DNA of 64,000 bases from Dyella sp. 2HG41-7 (GCF_021390675.1 NZ_JAJEJV010000003.1:234293-298292); one strand, 5' to 3'; counted from the first letter of the stretch, positions 44,980 through 55,016 are shown. Program-made: numbers and translations. Notes: generated by a model not told the origin, from the sequence alone.

Positions 44980-46839
44980 ATGATGTCCCCGCTTCGAACC
45001 CTGGCCCTTGGCGCCCTGCTGCTGCCGGTGGCGGCCTATGCCGACGATCCCTATTCCTACGCCCAGCCCGACGAGGTGCGCGTCACCCATCTCGACCTGA
45101 AGCTGGCGATCGATTTTCCGCAGCGCAAGCTGGACGGTCAGGCGACGTTGACGCTGAACTGGAAGGATCCCAAGGCCAGCATGCTGGTGCTGGACACGCG
45201 CGACCTCACCATCACGCGTGTCGATGCGGTCGATGCGCAGGGCAAAACATCGCCGCTGACGTTTGCGCTCGCGCCACGCGATAAGCAACTCGGCAGCAAA
45301 CTCACCATCCAGGCGCCGCAACATCCGCAGGAAGTGCGCATTGTGTACGCCACCTCGCCCAACGCATCGGGCCTGCAATGGTTGCCGCCCGCGCAAACGG
45401 CGGACAAGAAGCAGCCTTTCATGTTCTCGCAATCCGAATCTATCCACGCGCGCTCGTGGGTGCCACTGCAGGATTCACCCGCGATTCGCTTCACGTACAC
45501 GGCCGATGTCACGGCGCCCAAGGACACGCGTGTCGCGATGAGCGCGCCGAACGATTCGTCGCATGCGTTGAATGGTCACTTCAACTTCGACCAGGCGCAT
45601 CCGATTCCGTCGTACTTGCTCGCGATCGCTGCAGGCGATCTTGCCGCGAAAGACACGGGACCACGCTCGGCGGTGTACGCGGAGCCTTCGGTGGTCGGCA
45701 AAGCCGCGCATGAATTTGAAGATACGGAAAAGATGATACGCACCACGGAATCGTTGTACGGCCCGTATCGTTGGGGCCGTTACGACATCTTGGTGTTGCC
45801 GCCGAGTTTCCCGTACGGCGGCATGGAAAATCCGAATATGACGTTCGCCACGCCGACCGTGCTGGTGGGCGACAAGAGTTTGGTTTCGTTGGTTGCGCAT
45901 GAGCTGGCGCACTCGTGGTCGGGCAATCTGATTACGGCGGCATCGTGGCGCGACATCTGGCTCAACGAAGGCATCACCACATACGTGCAAGGCCGCATTA
46001 CCGAGGCGTTGTACGGCAAGCGCCAAGCCGACGAAGAAGCCTTGCTCGATATCCATACCGTGCAAAAGGAAATCGCCACACTGCCGTTGAATTCGCAGCG
46101 GCTTGCTCCGGTGCCCGGCAAGGTGGATGCGGACGACTCGCTGTCAGATGTCGCATACAACAAAGGTTCGTGGTTTCTGCGCACGCTGGAACAACGCTAC
46201 GGTCGCGAGAACTTCGACAACTATCTGAAGGGCTATTTCAGCCACTTCGCGTTCCAGAGCATTACCACCGAACAGATGCTCGATTATTTGAAGCCCAATC
46301 TGATCGACAAATACCCCGGCAAAATGAGCTGGAACGAAGTGAAGGAATGGGTCTACGGCGCCGGCCTTCCCAAGAACGCGCCAATTCCCGACTCGCCGCG
46401 CTTCGACGCCATCGACAAGGAACGCACAGCGTTTCTCGGCGGCACGCTGACGGCCGCCAAGCTCGATGCGAAGAGTTGGAACACACAGGAATGGATGTAC
46501 TTCCTCGACGGCATGCCGGAAGCGCCGTCGCTCGCCAAGATGCAGGAACTGGATGCAACGTGGCATCTCACCGGTACGCCCAACGCCGAAATCGGCATGC
46601 GTTGGTACGTGCATGCGATTGCCGCGGGCGACAAGGCCACCTGGCCTGCCGCAGCGGAACATATGACGCGTATCGGCCGCCTGTACCTCACCATGCCGGT
46701 CTATCGCGCGCTAAGCAAAACGCCGGAAGGCCTGGCCTTTGCCGAACAGGTGTACAGCAAGGCGAAGGACGGCTATCACCCGCTCACGCAACAGGCGGTC
46801 GAAGCCTTGTTTGCGAAGGCCAAAGGCACCAAATCCTGA
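44980..46839 (+). CDS. Secreted M1 aminopeptidase, leukotriene A4 hydrolase-like
   Basis: 619 aa from the ATG at 44980 (MMSPLRTLALGALLLPVAAY), a signal peptide cut near AYA; GGAAG precedes it. Zinc motif HELAHSW (His307, His311) with Glu330 in WLNEGITTYVQ, and the exopeptidase motif YGGMENPNMTFATPTVL. A C-terminal all-helical Leuk-A4-hydro_C domain occupies ~470-619. LTA4H-like bacterial enzymes are cold-active-type aminopeptidases. The signal peptide implies periplasmic or secreted peptide degradation. Confidence 0.94.
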   Translation: MMSPLRTLALGALLLPVAAYADDPYSYAQPDEVRVTHLDLKLAIDFPQRKLDGQATLTLNWKDPKASMLVLDTRDLTITRVDAVDAQGKTSPLTFALAPRDKQLGSKLTIQAPQHPQEVRIVYATSPNASGLQWLPPAQTADKKQPFMFSQSESIHARSWVPLQDSPAIRFTYTADVTAPKDTRVAMSAPNDSSHALNGHFNFDQAHPIPSYLLAIAAGDLAAKDTGPRSAVYAEPSVVGKAAHEFEDTEKMIRTTESLYGPYRWGRYDILVLPPSFPYGGMENPNMTFATPTVLVGDKSLVSLVAHELAHSWSGNLITAASWRDIWLNEGITTYVQGRITEALYGKRQADEEALLDIHTVQKEIATLPLNSQRLAPVPGKVDADDSLSDVAYNKGSWFLRTLEQRYGRENFDNYLKGYFSHFAFQSITTEQMLDYLKPNLIDKYPGKMSWNEVKEWVYGAGLPKNAPIPDSPRFDAIDKERTAFLGGTLTAAKLDAKSWNTQEWMYFLDGMPEAPSLAKMQELDATWHLTGTPNAEIGMRWYVHAIAAGDKATWPAAAEHMTRIGRLYLTMPVYRALSKTPEGLAFAEQVYSKAKDGYHPLTQQAVEALFAKAKGTKS

Positions 46840-46857
46840 TCCGACGTTCTGGACCTT

Positions 46858-46884
46858 CGCTATCCCGGCCACGCCGGGATAGCG
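46858..46884. other. Perfect hairpin between the aminopeptidase and hydrolase genes
   Basis: A 12-bp perfect stem, CGCTATCCCGGC / GCCGGGATAGCG, with loop CAC, 19 bp after the aminopeptidase stop and 32 bp before the next start. There is no T-tract, so transcription may read through into the next gene. Confidence 0.5.
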
Positions 46885-46915
46885 AACATCCCCTTGGTTA
46901 TTGCGAGACACCTCA

Positions 46916-47905
46916 ATGAGCACTCCCGCTAACGCGAATGCGCGCCCCCTTTGGCAACGGCTGCTGATACGCCGACTTAAATTTCTCGGCATGCTTGCCG
47001 CGTTGCTGATCGTGCTCGGCGGCGGCACTTATCTCTTTGCGCCGCAGTGGCTGATGAAAGCCAACACCTGGCGCGAGGCGATGAACGCCCAGCTGTCGAA
47101 GCGCTCGGTGCAAGCGGGCGATACGCGCTGGGTGTATTACGAAGGCGGCCAAGGTCCGACTATCGTACTGCTGCACGGTTTTGCGGCGCGCAAGGAAGTG
47201 TGGCTGAAAGTGGCGCCGCTGCTCACCGCGCATTTCCATGTTGTGATTCCCGATCTACCCGGCTGGGGCGAGTCGTCGCGCGTCGCCGGCGCCAGCTACA
47301 ACATCGACAACCAGGCGGATCGGTTGAACGATTTCGTCCAGACGCTTCATTTGCAGCACGCACTTATTGTCGGCCACTCCATGGGCGGCGCGATCGCCGG
47401 CGTGTATGCCGCGGAGCATCCTCAGGATGTCGCCGAGCTGGCGCTCGTCGATTCGTTTGGCCTCAAGTTCAAGGAAAACGACTTCGCCAAGGAAGCGATG
47501 AGCGGCAAAGATCCGTTCGTTTTCAACGACCGCGCCGGCTTCTACCAAGCCAATGCGCTGGCCTTCGAACACGTGCCGAAACTGCCCGGGCGCCTGGTCG
47601 ACGTATTCGTCGAAGACAATGTCAACAATCGCGCGTTCATCGATCATACGTTCAACGAGCTGCGCGAAAACTCGCAGGTACTGTCGCTGCAGAACCAACT
47701 CGACAAGCTCACCATGCCGGTGCTCGGCATGTGGTGCCGCGACGACAAGATCATCGATATTTCGGCACTCGAAAGTTTGCGCGGCGGCCTAACGCATTCA
47801 CCTTCGATCAGCACCAGCGTGCTTAACGGATGCAATCACATGCCGCAGATGGAGAAGCCGCAGGCGTTCGTGCAGGTATTGACGAGCTTCGCGCTGGCGC
47901 ATTGA
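46916..47905 (+). CDS. Membrane-anchored alpha/beta hydrolase
   Basis: 329 aa. An N-terminal membrane anchor (FLGMLAALLIVLGGGTYLFA, residues ~23-42) precedes the alpha/beta-hydrolase fold: VLLHGFAARKEVWLKVAPLL (oxyanion region), nucleophile in IVGHSMGGAIAGVYAAEHP, a DxxID acid around GMWCRDDKIIDISALES and the His in GCNHMPQMEKP. Such proteins are lipases or esterases; substrate unknown. The anchor suggests the catalytic domain faces the periplasm. It is convergent with trehalase. Confidence 0.9.
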   Translation: MSTPANANARPLWQRLLIRRLKFLGMLAALLIVLGGGTYLFAPQWLMKANTWREAMNAQLSKRSVQAGDTRWVYYEGGQGPTIVLLHGFAARKEVWLKVAPLLTAHFHVVIPDLPGWGESSRVAGASYNIDNQADRLNDFVQTLHLQHALIVGHSMGGAIAGVYAAEHPQDVAELALVDSFGLKFKENDFAKEAMSGKDPFVFNDRAGFYQANALAFEHVPKLPGRLVDVFVEDNVNNRAFIDHTFNELRENSQVLSLQNQLDKLTMPVLGMWCRDDKIIDISALESLRGGLTHSPSISTSVLNGCNHMPQMEKPQAFVQVLTSFALAH

Positions 47906-47937
47906 TGGCGCGTTAGCAACATGCGTGTACGGCATCC

Positions 47938-49533
47938 TCACGCATCGGATGCCGCGCACGCACGATTTGCATGATGATCGGGTTTTTCATGCAGCAATCG
48001 ACGCGTGACGCCATTGGTCCATCCGAAGCCGTCCTGCAGCGGATATTCGCCGCCGCCACCGCCGACGGCTTGACCGGTCGATCCGACTAGCGCGTATTTC
48101 TCCACCAGCTTGCTTTCCCGCTTGTACAAGCCGCTGACGGTATGAAGCCAGCGATGCGCAATGTCGTCGGCTAAATCGTCCAGTGCGTATTGGCGCAGGC
48201 CGTGAATCGCCAGCCATTGCAAGGGCGCCCAACCGTTTGGCTTGTCCCACTGCTCGCCTGTTTCGACTTCGCTGGCGACCAGGCCCCCTTTGGCCAGCAG
48301 TCGTTTGCGCAATGACTCGGCGACGCGTTCCGCTTGCGTCTGGCTCGCGAGCCCTACATAAAGCGGCGTGCAGGTTGCTGCATTAAGTGCTTCGCGTGAC
48401 GCATGACGTTGCCAGTCGTAGTCGAGATAGACACCAACGACATCGTCCCAAAGCAAACGGTTGATCGCTTGGCGTCGCGCTTCCGCGCGCTTGGCGAATG
48501 CCTCCGCTTGTTTTCGTTGACCGTCTGCGCGACTGAGTTCGGCGATTTGTTGTTCCAGCTTGTAGACGAATGCGTTGAGATCCACTGGCAAGATGGCGGT
48601 GGTGCGAATCGTTTCGAGCTTGCCGTTGTCGCACCAGCGCGAACTGAAGTCCCAACCGGACGCGGCGCCGGCGCGCAGATCGCGATACACCTGTGAGTGC
48701 TGGCGCGGCGAGCGCTGGGCGGTTTCGACATCTTCGGCGTGCGATTCTTCGCGCGGCGTTTCGCGGGTGTCCCAATAACGGTTGAGCAAGGTACCGTCGT
48801 CCAATCGTACGCAATGGCAGTACGCATCCCCTGGGCGAAGCTCCTCCGCGCCAGCCATCCAGAAGCTGTGCTCTTTAACGAGTTGCGGCAAATATTCAAT
48901 CGCCTCGCGAACGCCGTGCTCTTCAAAGAGCTCCACCATCAAGGCGAACATGGGCGGTTGCGAGCGACTCAGGTAGTACGTCCGGTTGCCATTGGGCACG
49001 TGTCCGTACGCGTCGATGAGATAGGCGAAATTGTTCGCCATATCGTGTAACAAATCGGTACGCCCACTCTCACGCAAGCCGAGCATGGTGAAATACGAAT
49101 CCCAGTAATAAAGCTCGCCAAAGCGACCGCCCGGCACGACATAACGATTCGGCAGCGGAAGCAGAGAGCATTGGGCGGGGTGTTGATGCGGGTGGCGCGT
49201 CAGTACGTCCCACAAGCTGTCGATATGATCGCGGAGCGACTGGCCCTCCACCGATACGTAATGGTGCTTGTGAATCTTCGGCGCGTCGAAATGCGCGTCG
49301 ACAAACGCGGCAAGATCGAAATCGGCTTCGCTTCGCTGTTGCCGATACAACGCGAGGATGCGCTCCGGCTCGCCATGCGGTACGCAGTCGACAAAGGTTT
49401 TACTGTCGGGAAACACGCGCGCCAGCTGCACGTCGACAAACAATTCCTGATAGCGATCGGCAGGCGTAAGCGTGTCGGCGGATGCTACGCCGGCAAGCTT
49501 TGTGTGCGCGCTTGGAAGGGATGGATTGTTCAT
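47938..49533 (-). CDS. treF: Trehalase (cytoplasmic type)
   Basis: 531 aa from the ATG at 49533 ([20 protein letters not shown]); there is no signal peptide, so cytoplasmic TreF rather than periplasmic TreA is favoured. It splits trehalose into two glucose molecules, which glk can phosphorylate. Signature 1 is [15 protein letters not shown] and signature 2 [14 protein letters not shown]; the Gly-rich [19 protein letters not shown] lies near the C-terminus. GH37 catalytic acid/base residues sit in these motifs. The ribosome-binding site is weak. Confidence 0.94.
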   Translation of the reverse strand: MNNPSLPSAHTKLAGVASADTLTPADRYQELFVDVQLARVFPDSKTFVDCVPHGEPERILALYRQQRSEADFDLAAFVDAHFDAPKIHKHHYVSVEGQSLRDHIDSLWDVLTRHPHQHPAQCSLLPLPNRYVVPGGRFGELYYWDSYFTMLGLRESGRTDLLHDMANNFAYLIDAYGHVPNGNRTYYLSRSQPPMFALMVELFEEHGVREAIEYLPQLVKEHSFWMAGAEELRPGDAYCHCVRLDDGTLLNRYWDTRETPREESHAEDVETAQRSPRQHSQVYRDLRAGAASGWDFSSRWCDNGKLETIRTTAILPVDLNAFVYKLEQQIAELSRADGQRKQAEAFAKRAEARRQAINRLLWDDVVGVYLDYDWQRHASREALNAATCTPLYVGLASQTQAERVAESLRKRLLAKGGLVASEVETGEQWDKPNGWAPLQWLAIHGLRQYALDDLADDIAHRWLHTVSGLYKRESKLVEKYALVGSTGQAVGGGGGEYPLQDGFGWTNGVTRRLLHEKPDHHANRACAASDA

Positions 49534-49643
49534 GGCCGATATCGTGTCGGAACGACGCCCGCACCTCAAAAAAACTAGGCGTCTTGTCTCAACAAGAGAA
49601 ACTTACGGTGCAAACCGTGGAATATCGGTGAAGTCCAACATGC

Positions 49644-50234
49644 CTAGACCACCCACGGCACCAGCGCTTTCACGCGGCGCATGTACGCACGATATTGATC
49701 GCCAAAGAGCTCGCACAGCCAACGCTCTTCGAGTCGAAGTTTGCGCCAGAAAGCGAACGCGACGAGAGGCACGCCTAGCAGCGCATGCCATTCGCCATTG
49801 CCGAGCACGGTGCCGAAAAACGCCAGCAGCAAACCAGTGTAAATCGGGTGGCGCACCCAAGCGTAAGGGCCGCGTACGATCAATTCGTGATTTTGCTTGA
49901 GCTGCACGATGCCGCTCCAGTTACGCCCTAACGTGACACGCGCCCAGCATGTAAAAGCTAAGCCGATTACGGTGAGGCCGAAACCCACCCACACAACCCA
50001 AGATTGAGCAGGCACGAAACGCTCGATAAGAAACGTGCCATCCATCCAGTTGAATCGGTACAACAGCAGCACCGCAACGACAAGCGGGATCACATGCCGG
50101 CCGAGGCGAGAGCCCGATGATTCGACACGCGCGGCCGGTTTCACCCCCAGCGCGCTGACACACCAGTAGATAAACCAAACCGTCCAGACAACTCGGAATC
50201 CATCTTCGAATGACACCGGCATCATTGCCTCCAA
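49644..50234 (-). CDS. Isoprenylcysteine carboxyl methyltransferase-family membrane protein
   Basis: 196 aa with four to five membrane helices, for example WTVWFIYWCVSALGV and WVVWVGFGLTVIGLAFTCWA. The C-terminal SAM-binding element is RGPYAWVRHPIYTGLLL, diagnostic of the ICMT/PEMT-like family. Bacterial members methylate lipids or unknown targets. Starts at 50234 or 50225 are possible. It is 15 bp downstream of the YciI-like gene, likely in one transcript with it and the M48-like gene. Confidence 0.88.
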   Translation of the reverse strand: MEAMMPVSFEDGFRVVWTVWFIYWCVSALGVKPAARVESSGSRLGRHVIPLVVAVLLLYRFNWMDGTFLIERFVPAQSWVVWVGFGLTVIGLAFTCWARVTLGRNWSGIVQLKQNHELIVRGPYAWVRHPIYTGLLLAFFGTVLGNGEWHALLGVPLVAFAFWRKLRLEERWLCELFGDQYRAYMRRVKALVPWVV

Positions 50235-50249
50235 GAGTGTTCGCGTGAT

Positions 50250-50561
50250 TTATGCCTGTTGCGGCAGTACTGCGCGCATCGGATGAATGTCGAAACGAAA
50301 ACCGCGCTCGGCCTTGATGACCGGATCTTCGTTAACCAGCGATTCGGGCGCAGCGTCGTCGGGCAATTGCATGACGAGAATGCCGTATACCGCATGCGGA
50401 TCCATCACCGGACCGAATACGACGACATAGCCCTGATTCATCCGTTCGCGCCAGTAGTCCGCGTGCGACTTCATCAGCGCCGTTTCTTCCGGCGTGATGT
50501 CGGCGGGAAATGTATCGCGAGGTCCGTGCAGCTTGCAGAAGAAATAGCGCATGGCGAGCAT
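50250..50561 (-). CDS. YciI-like family protein
   Basis: 103 aa. A small dimeric alpha/beta-barrel protein: MRYFFCKLHGPRDTFPADI, LMKSHADYWRERMNQGYVVV, FGPVMDPHAVYGILVMQLPD. The catalytic-type His/Asp pair of the family fits the DYW and GPVMDP segments. Function unknown (related proteins include muconolactone isomerase-like enzymes). The real start is probably ATG 50552 (MRYFFC) or 50561. It is in a small-gene run on the minus strand. Confidence 0.85.
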   Translation of the reverse strand: MLAMRYFFCKLHGPRDTFPADITPEETALMKSHADYWRERMNQGYVVVFGPVMDPHAVYGILVMQLPDDAAPESLVNEDPVIKAERGFRFDIHPMRAVLPQQA

Positions 50562-50588
50562 CCTTACTGCAACGGTGCAGTTCGACCC

Positions 50589-51356
50589 TTAATCGGCCAC
50601 ATCGGCGATCAGTCGATCCAACTCCGCCTTCAGCATGGCGCCGTTTTGACGCAGCCAATCACGCTGCTCGCGCCAATCGGGAAAGATCGATTCGACATGC
50701 GCCCAGAAGCGCGGCGAGTGGTTGCGCACTTTCAGATGGCACAACTCGTGCGCGAGCACATAACGCAGCGCAGCGGTCGGCGCGAGCGCGAGCGAAAGAT
50801 CGAGATTAATGCGATCCCGGGTATCCAGGCTGCCCCACAGACTCTTCATGGGACGAATGCGCAATGCCGTCGGTGCTAGACCGAGCTGCGGCACATAACC
50901 GGCGAGCCAGCGCGACACGTCGCGGCGAATCTGCGTTTCGAAATACGACGCGAGCAATCCGCGCGCGACCGGTAAAGCGCGACTGTGCGGACGCGGAATT
51001 TCCAGCGTAAGACCGCTGTCGTGGGCGACGACGCGCGGATACGCACCTTCGGCCCAATCCAGCGTCGCGATTTCGCCGCGCAACGGGAATTCGATGGGCG
51101 ACCCCAAACGCAACGGCGGCAGCGGCTCGACGACGAGGTTGAGCTCGTCGAGTTTCCGCTCCAGCCAATCGGCGTTGTGCCGCAAAAATGCGTTGACCTG
51201 CGACGGATGCGTGCCCTGCGGATAGGTGATGCGCGCGCCTTTCGTGGACACGGTCAGGCGCAGCCGTCGTGCTCGTGGATGCGAAGCCTTGAGCACACGG
51301 ATGGTGTTGCCGCTGGGTGTCGCCAACTCCAGCCAGTCGCCGTCGAGATACGCCAT
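50589..51356 (-). CDS. YgjP-like metal-dependent hydrolase (DUF45/M48-related)
   Basis: 255 aa. The zinc motif is LAHELCHLKVRNHSPRFWAH, an HExxH followed by the second His in the NHSPRFW helix, exactly the DUF45/SprT-like pattern. The N-terminal beta domain contains LRLTVSTKGARITYPQGTHP. The family includes YgjP of E. coli with unclear substrate. Start MAYLDGDWLELATPSGNTIR. It is upstream of the YciI-like and ICMT-like genes, 27 bp away. Confidence 0.9.
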   Translation of the reverse strand: MAYLDGDWLELATPSGNTIRVLKASHPRARRLRLTVSTKGARITYPQGTHPSQVNAFLRHNADWLERKLDELNLVVEPLPPLRLGSPIEFPLRGEIATLDWAEGAYPRVVAHDSGLTLEIPRPHSRALPVARGLLASYFETQIRRDVSRWLAGYVPQLGLAPTALRIRPMKSLWGSLDTRDRINLDLSLALAPTAALRYVLAHELCHLKVRNHSPRFWAHVESIFPDWREQRDWLRQNGAMLKAELDRLIADVAD

Positions 51357-51539
51357 GGGGTTCTGCCTTTGGGTACTGCTTCCGGGGCCGAAAGGGGGCT
51401 CCGGCTACAGCCAGAATGTGGGGCGCGGGGTCTCCGCGCAAGGGCTTTTTTGCCTCATTGGCGGGAAGCGCGATCTGGCGCGCGTCTCACCTGAGGGTGG
51501 GACGCGGAAGGGGGTCCAAAGGCTGTCCGGGGCAAGGAC

Positions 51540-52451
51540 TTATTCGGGCCGAGGCAGCCCGAACCACTCTTCCAGCTTGGCCAGCAGGCGCTCCAATTCC
51601 AGGGTCAGGAGGGCGAACCGGGCGTCCATTTCGGCGGCTGCATCCTGTTGGCTGTCGCCCATTTCATCGAGCACCGCGTCGAGAAATTTGAGCTTGCGCA
51701 CGACCAGATCCTCACCCAGCACGAAGCTGATGCGATCGTCGAACACCAAGCCGAGCTGGAACACTTGCTTGCCGTTGCGCAGATGCTCTTTCACTTCTTC
51801 CGCATCGAGATCCTGACGACGGCAACGCGCGATCGCGCCGGTGGCCGTGGCCGGATCGCGCAGTTCGCATTCGTCGCCGAGCACCAGGCCGCCGGGCAAG
51901 TTGCCGTGGGCGAGCCAATCGGTCATCAACACGCGCGGACCTTCTTCCGGCGCGAGCGGCACGGCGGGGAAACTGCCGAGCGCTTCGCGTACTTGCGTCA
52001 GCGCGTTCTCGGCGCTTTTTCGGCTCGATGTATCGAGCACCAGCCATCCGTTCTTGCGATCGACGTATGCCGACATGCGCGAGCTGCGCACAAAGGCGCG
52101 CGGCAGCAGTTCGGTCAGCAAGTCTTCTTTCATGCGCTTGCGTTCGCGACCGCCGATCTTGCGGCCTTCTTCTTCGGCGATCTTTTGCACTTTGCGCTGC
52201 AATTCGTCGTTCACGACGGCGGCGGGCAGAAGCTTTTCTTCGCTGCCCACCGTGACCAAGGTGCATGCGTTCACGACGTGCGTCATCGGCGCATCGTCGC
52301 CACGGCCGACGGGCGGCACGAAACCGCGCGTACCCATTTCCAGCGGGCCGCACGGGCGCAGACGATGGTCGGCCAGCGCTTCGTCGAGGCGCTTCAGATC
52401 ATCGGCTACGGAAGGAGAAAAGCGGAACAGCGTGAGATTGCGGAAGAACAT
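51540..52451 (-). CDS. rdgC: Recombination-associated protein RdgC
   Basis: 303 aa from ATG 52451 (MFFRNLTLFRFSPSVADDLK), the family's length. RdgC forms a ring around DNA and modulates RecA. Landmarks: MGTRGFVPPVGRGDDAPMTH, RKIGGRERKRMKEDLLTELL, PRAFVRSSRMSAYVDRKNGW and the C-terminal LGLVFDDRISFVLGEDLVVR. The longer reading to 52487 lacks a ribosome-binding site. A 183-bp gap without features separates it from the M48-like gene. Confidence 0.96.
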   Translation of the reverse strand: MFFRNLTLFRFSPSVADDLKRLDEALADHRLRPCGPLEMGTRGFVPPVGRGDDAPMTHVVNACTLVTVGSEEKLLPAAVVNDELQRKVQKIAEEEGRKIGGRERKRMKEDLLTELLPRAFVRSSRMSAYVDRKNGWLVLDTSSRKSAENALTQVREALGSFPAVPLAPEEGPRVLMTDWLAHGNLPGGLVLGDECELRDPATATGAIARCRRQDLDAEEVKEHLRNGKQVFQLGLVFDDRISFVLGEDLVVRKLKFLDAVLDEMGDSQQDAAAEMDARFALLTLELERLLAKLEEWFGLPRPE

Positions 52452-52528
52452 GCGGTATCCGATTGCAGCGATACGCCGTGACGACACAAACCAGGACCCA
52501 ATTCCTTATGCGAGGCACAAGACACTGG

Positions 52529-52548
52529 GCCCCGGCTTTCGCTGGGGC
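52529..52548. repeat. Short REP-like hairpin
   Basis: GCCCCGGC-TTTC-GCTGGGGC followed by GACGGTGATGAG, a motif shape common in intergenic repeats of Xanthomonadales. It lies in the 113-bp gap between rdgC and the aminotransferase gene and may serve as a 3'-end structure for the latter. Confidence 0.4.
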
Positions 52549-52564
52549 GACGGTGATGAGAGTT

Positions 52565-53764
52565 TTAGCGAATGACGGCCGAGACCGCAGCAACCACGGT
52601 ATCGAGGTTGTTGCGATTGAGCGCCGCCACACAAATGCGCCCCGTACCGATGGCGTAGATCGCATGCTCTTCGCGCAAACGGTCGACTTGCGCCTTGCTC
52701 AGACCCGAGTACGAGAACATGCCGGCTTGCTTCTGGATAAAGCCGAATTGCGGCGCGCCGCTTGCAGCGAGCTTTTCCACCATGCCGGCACGCATCGCGT
52801 GAATGCGCTCGCGCATTTCGGTAAGTTCCTTCTCCCACAACGCGCGCAATTCGACGCTATTGAGCACGCCGGCCACCAACGCGCCGCCGTGCGTCGACGG
52901 ACTCGAGTAGATAGAGCGAATGATGCGTTTGACCAGCGACTGCACGCGCAGCGCTTCATCGCGCGACGCGGCGACGATCGACAATGCGCCGACGCGCTCG
53001 CCGTACAACGAGAACGACTTCGAATACGAATTGGCGACCACGAACGATTCGATGCCCGACTCGGCGAACAGACGTACGGCCGCGGCATCTTCGTCGATGC
53101 CTTTGTCGAAGCCTTGATATGCCATGTCGATAAACGGCAACAAGCCGCGATCTTTCACCACGGCGACGACTTGCTTCCACTGCTCGACGGAGAGATCCAC
53201 GCCCGTCGGGTTGTGGCAGCACGCGTGCAACAGCACGATCGTGCCCGGCTCCAGCTTGTTGAGATCGGCCAGCATGCCGGGGAAATTCACGCCGTGCGTG
53301 GACGGATCGTAGTAGGCGTATTCGATCACGTCGAAACCGGCGGCATTGAACACCACGCGATGGTTTTCCCAGCTCGGGCTGCTGATCGCCACCTTCGCAT
53401 TCGGCAGCGCTTTCTTAAGCAGTTCCGCGCCGACGCGCAGCGCACCGCTGCCGCCGACGGTCTGCGACGTCGCCACGCGACCGGCCGCCAGCAACGGCGA
53501 ATCGGGGCCGAACACCAGCTTCTGCGTCGCCTGCGTGTAAGCCGGCAGGCCGTCGATAGGCAGATAACCGCGCGGCAGGGACTGTTTGGCCAGCGACTCT
53601 TCCACCTCGCGCACCGCGCGCAACACGGGAATACGTCCGCTTTCGTCGTAATAGATGCCCACGCCGAGATTGACTTTGCCCGGACGCGTATCGGCCACGT
53701 AGGCTTCGGTGAGGCCCAGGATGGGATCGCCTGGGGTCATTTCAACGGATGCAAAATGGGACAC
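52565..53764 (-). CDS. Aromatic/aspartate aminotransferase (class I, TyrB/AspC-like)
   Basis: 399 aa. A PLP-dependent enzyme transferring amino groups between aspartate, tyrosine, phenylalanine or 2-keto acids and glutamate. The PLP lysine is in VANSYSKSFSLYGERVG; others are VNLGVGIYYDESGRIPVLRA, LLHACCHNPTGVDLSVEQW and the substrate-binding Arg region GRICVAALNRNN. TyrB and AspC cannot be separated by eye. Directly upstream is a 16-bp tandem of met-box-like octamers (53794-53809). It is 55 bp downstream of ttcA, with its own promoter space. Confidence 0.94.
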   Translation of the reverse strand: MSHFASVEMTPGDPILGLTEAYVADTRPGKVNLGVGIYYDESGRIPVLRAVREVEESLAKQSLPRGYLPIDGLPAYTQATQKLVFGPDSPLLAAGRVATSQTVGGSGALRVGAELLKKALPNAKVAISSPSWENHRVVFNAAGFDVIEYAYYDPSTHGVNFPGMLADLNKLEPGTIVLLHACCHNPTGVDLSVEQWKQVVAVVKDRGLLPFIDMAYQGFDKGIDEDAAAVRLFAESGIESFVVANSYSKSFSLYGERVGALSIVAASRDEALRVQSLVKRIIRSIYSSPSTHGGALVAGVLNSVELRALWEKELTEMRERIHAMRAGMVEKLAASGAPQFGFIQKQAGMFSYSGLSKAQVDRLREEHAIYAIGTGRICVAALNRNNLDTVVAAVSAVIR

Positions 53765-53793
53765 GGTTCTACTCGATTGAAGAGGGGGACTAT

Positions 53794-53809
53794 GGACGTC
53801 TAAACGTCC
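53794..53809. promoter_or_regulatory. Palindromic operator candidate (met-box-like)
   Basis: GGACGT-CTAA-ACGTCC lies 30 bp upstream of the aminotransferase start codon. It can be read as two adjacent octamers, GGACGTCT and AAACGTCC, close to the AGACGTCT met box. No regulator gene is in the window; the call rests only on the motif and its position. Confidence 0.35.
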
Positions 53810-53818
53810 GCCTAAAAT

Positions 53819-54703
53819 TTATGAATGGCTTTCGCCATCGGGCCCTGCCAGCCAGCCGTGGACATCCGCGCGCTTGGCGCCGTCGCGCGAACCCAGCGAT
53901 GCGAAGTCGAACAGCTGCCGATCCGTCAATTGCGAGGGCGCCACGTTGCTCAGCGCGCGAAACATGATTTCGCTGCGGCCAGGATATTGACGCTCCCAAT
54001 CTTGCACCATGCGACTGACGGCCTTGCGTTGCAAATTTTCCTGCGAACCGCAGAGGTTACAGGGAATGATCGGAAACTGCCTGTGCTCGGCGTATTCGGC
54101 GATGTCGTCTTCTTTGCAGTACGCCAGCGGCCGGATCACCACGTGCCGCCCGTCGTCCGAGCGCAGCTTGGGCGGCATCGCCTTCAAACTGCCCTGGTAG
54201 AACATGTTTAGGAAAAACGTGTTCAAGATATCGTCGCGATGATGCCCCAGCGCGATCTTGGTGACGCCGTTGTCGGCCGCCCACTGATACAACGCACCGC
54301 GCCGCAGCCGCGAGCACAGGCTGCACATCGTTTTGCCTTCCGGAATCACGCGCGTCACCGTGCTATAGGTGTCCTGCTCGATGATATGGAACGGCACGCC
54401 ACGCTCGGTCAGATAGTTCGGCAGCACATGTTCGGGAAATCCGGGCTGCTTCTGATCGAGATTCACCGCGACCAACTCGAAACGCACTGGCGCCCTGGCC
54501 TGCAGCGACAACAGCACGTCCAGCATGGTGTACGAGTCTTTGCCGCCGGAGAGGCACACCATCACCTTGTCGCCGTCCTCGATCATATTGAAGTCGGCGA
54601 TGGCCTGGCCCACCTGATGACGCAAACGCTTGGCCAGCTTGGCGGCCTCATAGGCGCGCTTGCGGGCGATATCGGGCGGAGTGACCTCGGGATGGGCGGA
54701 CAT
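53819..54703 (-). CDS. ttcA: tRNA 2-thiocytidine(32) synthetase TtcA
   Basis: 294 aa. It thiolates cytidine-32 of certain tRNAs using an iron-sulfur cluster. PP-loop [14 protein letters not shown]; the two iron-sulfur CxxC motifs are [11 protein letters not shown] and [32 protein letters not shown] and [20 protein letters not shown] are family blocks. It starts [16 protein letters not shown] and is divergent from the DUF465 gene. Confidence 0.96.
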   Translation of the reverse strand: MSAHPEVTPPDIARKRAYEAAKLAKRLRHQVGQAIADFNMIEDGDKVMVCLSGGKDSYTMLDVLLSLQARAPVRFELVAVNLDQKQPGFPEHVLPNYLTERGVPFHIIEQDTYSTVTRVIPEGKTMCSLCSRLRRGALYQWAADNGVTKIALGHHRDDILNTFFLNMFYQGSLKAMPPKLRSDDGRHVVIRPLAYCKEDDIAEYAEHRQFPIIPCNLCGSQENLQRKAVSRMVQDWERQYPGRSEIMFRALSNVAPSQLTDRQLFDFASLGSRDGAKRADVHGWLAGPDGESHS

Positions 54704-54809
54704 GGGCGGGCATGGCGGACGACAGGCAAGCGCATAGTGTACCCGCCCCGCCGGCTGCGGTCCGGCGCGCTACAATTGGTTTTCTATCGCCGCCCTTCGC
54801 GCCATCGCC

Positions 54810-55016
54810 ATGCAGGCTCAGGATCCCGCCAAGATCGCTCATCTACTGGCCGAATTGCGCCAGGAACATCGCGACCTGGATACCGCCATTCAGCAGCTGT
54901 CGGCCTCGATCGGCCAGGACGAGCTGCAAATTACCCGCATGAAAAAGCGCAAGCTGCTGTTGAAAGACGCCATCGCGCGATTGGAAAGCAAGCTGATCCC
55001 CGACCTGGACGCCTGA
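54810..55016 (+). CDS. YdcH/DUF465 family small protein
   Basis: 68 aa. A short coiled-coil protein: LLAELRQEHRDLDTAIQQLS then ITRMKKRKLLLKDAIARLES, the LKKRKLLLKDxIxRL pattern that defines DUF465. Function unknown. Its stop overlaps the GNAT start by 1 bp (TGATG), so the two are translated in succession. It is divergent from ttcA. Confidence 0.9.
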   Translation: MQAQDPAKIAHLLAELRQEHRDLDTAIQQLSASIGQDELQITRMKKRKLLLKDAIARLESKLIPDLDA

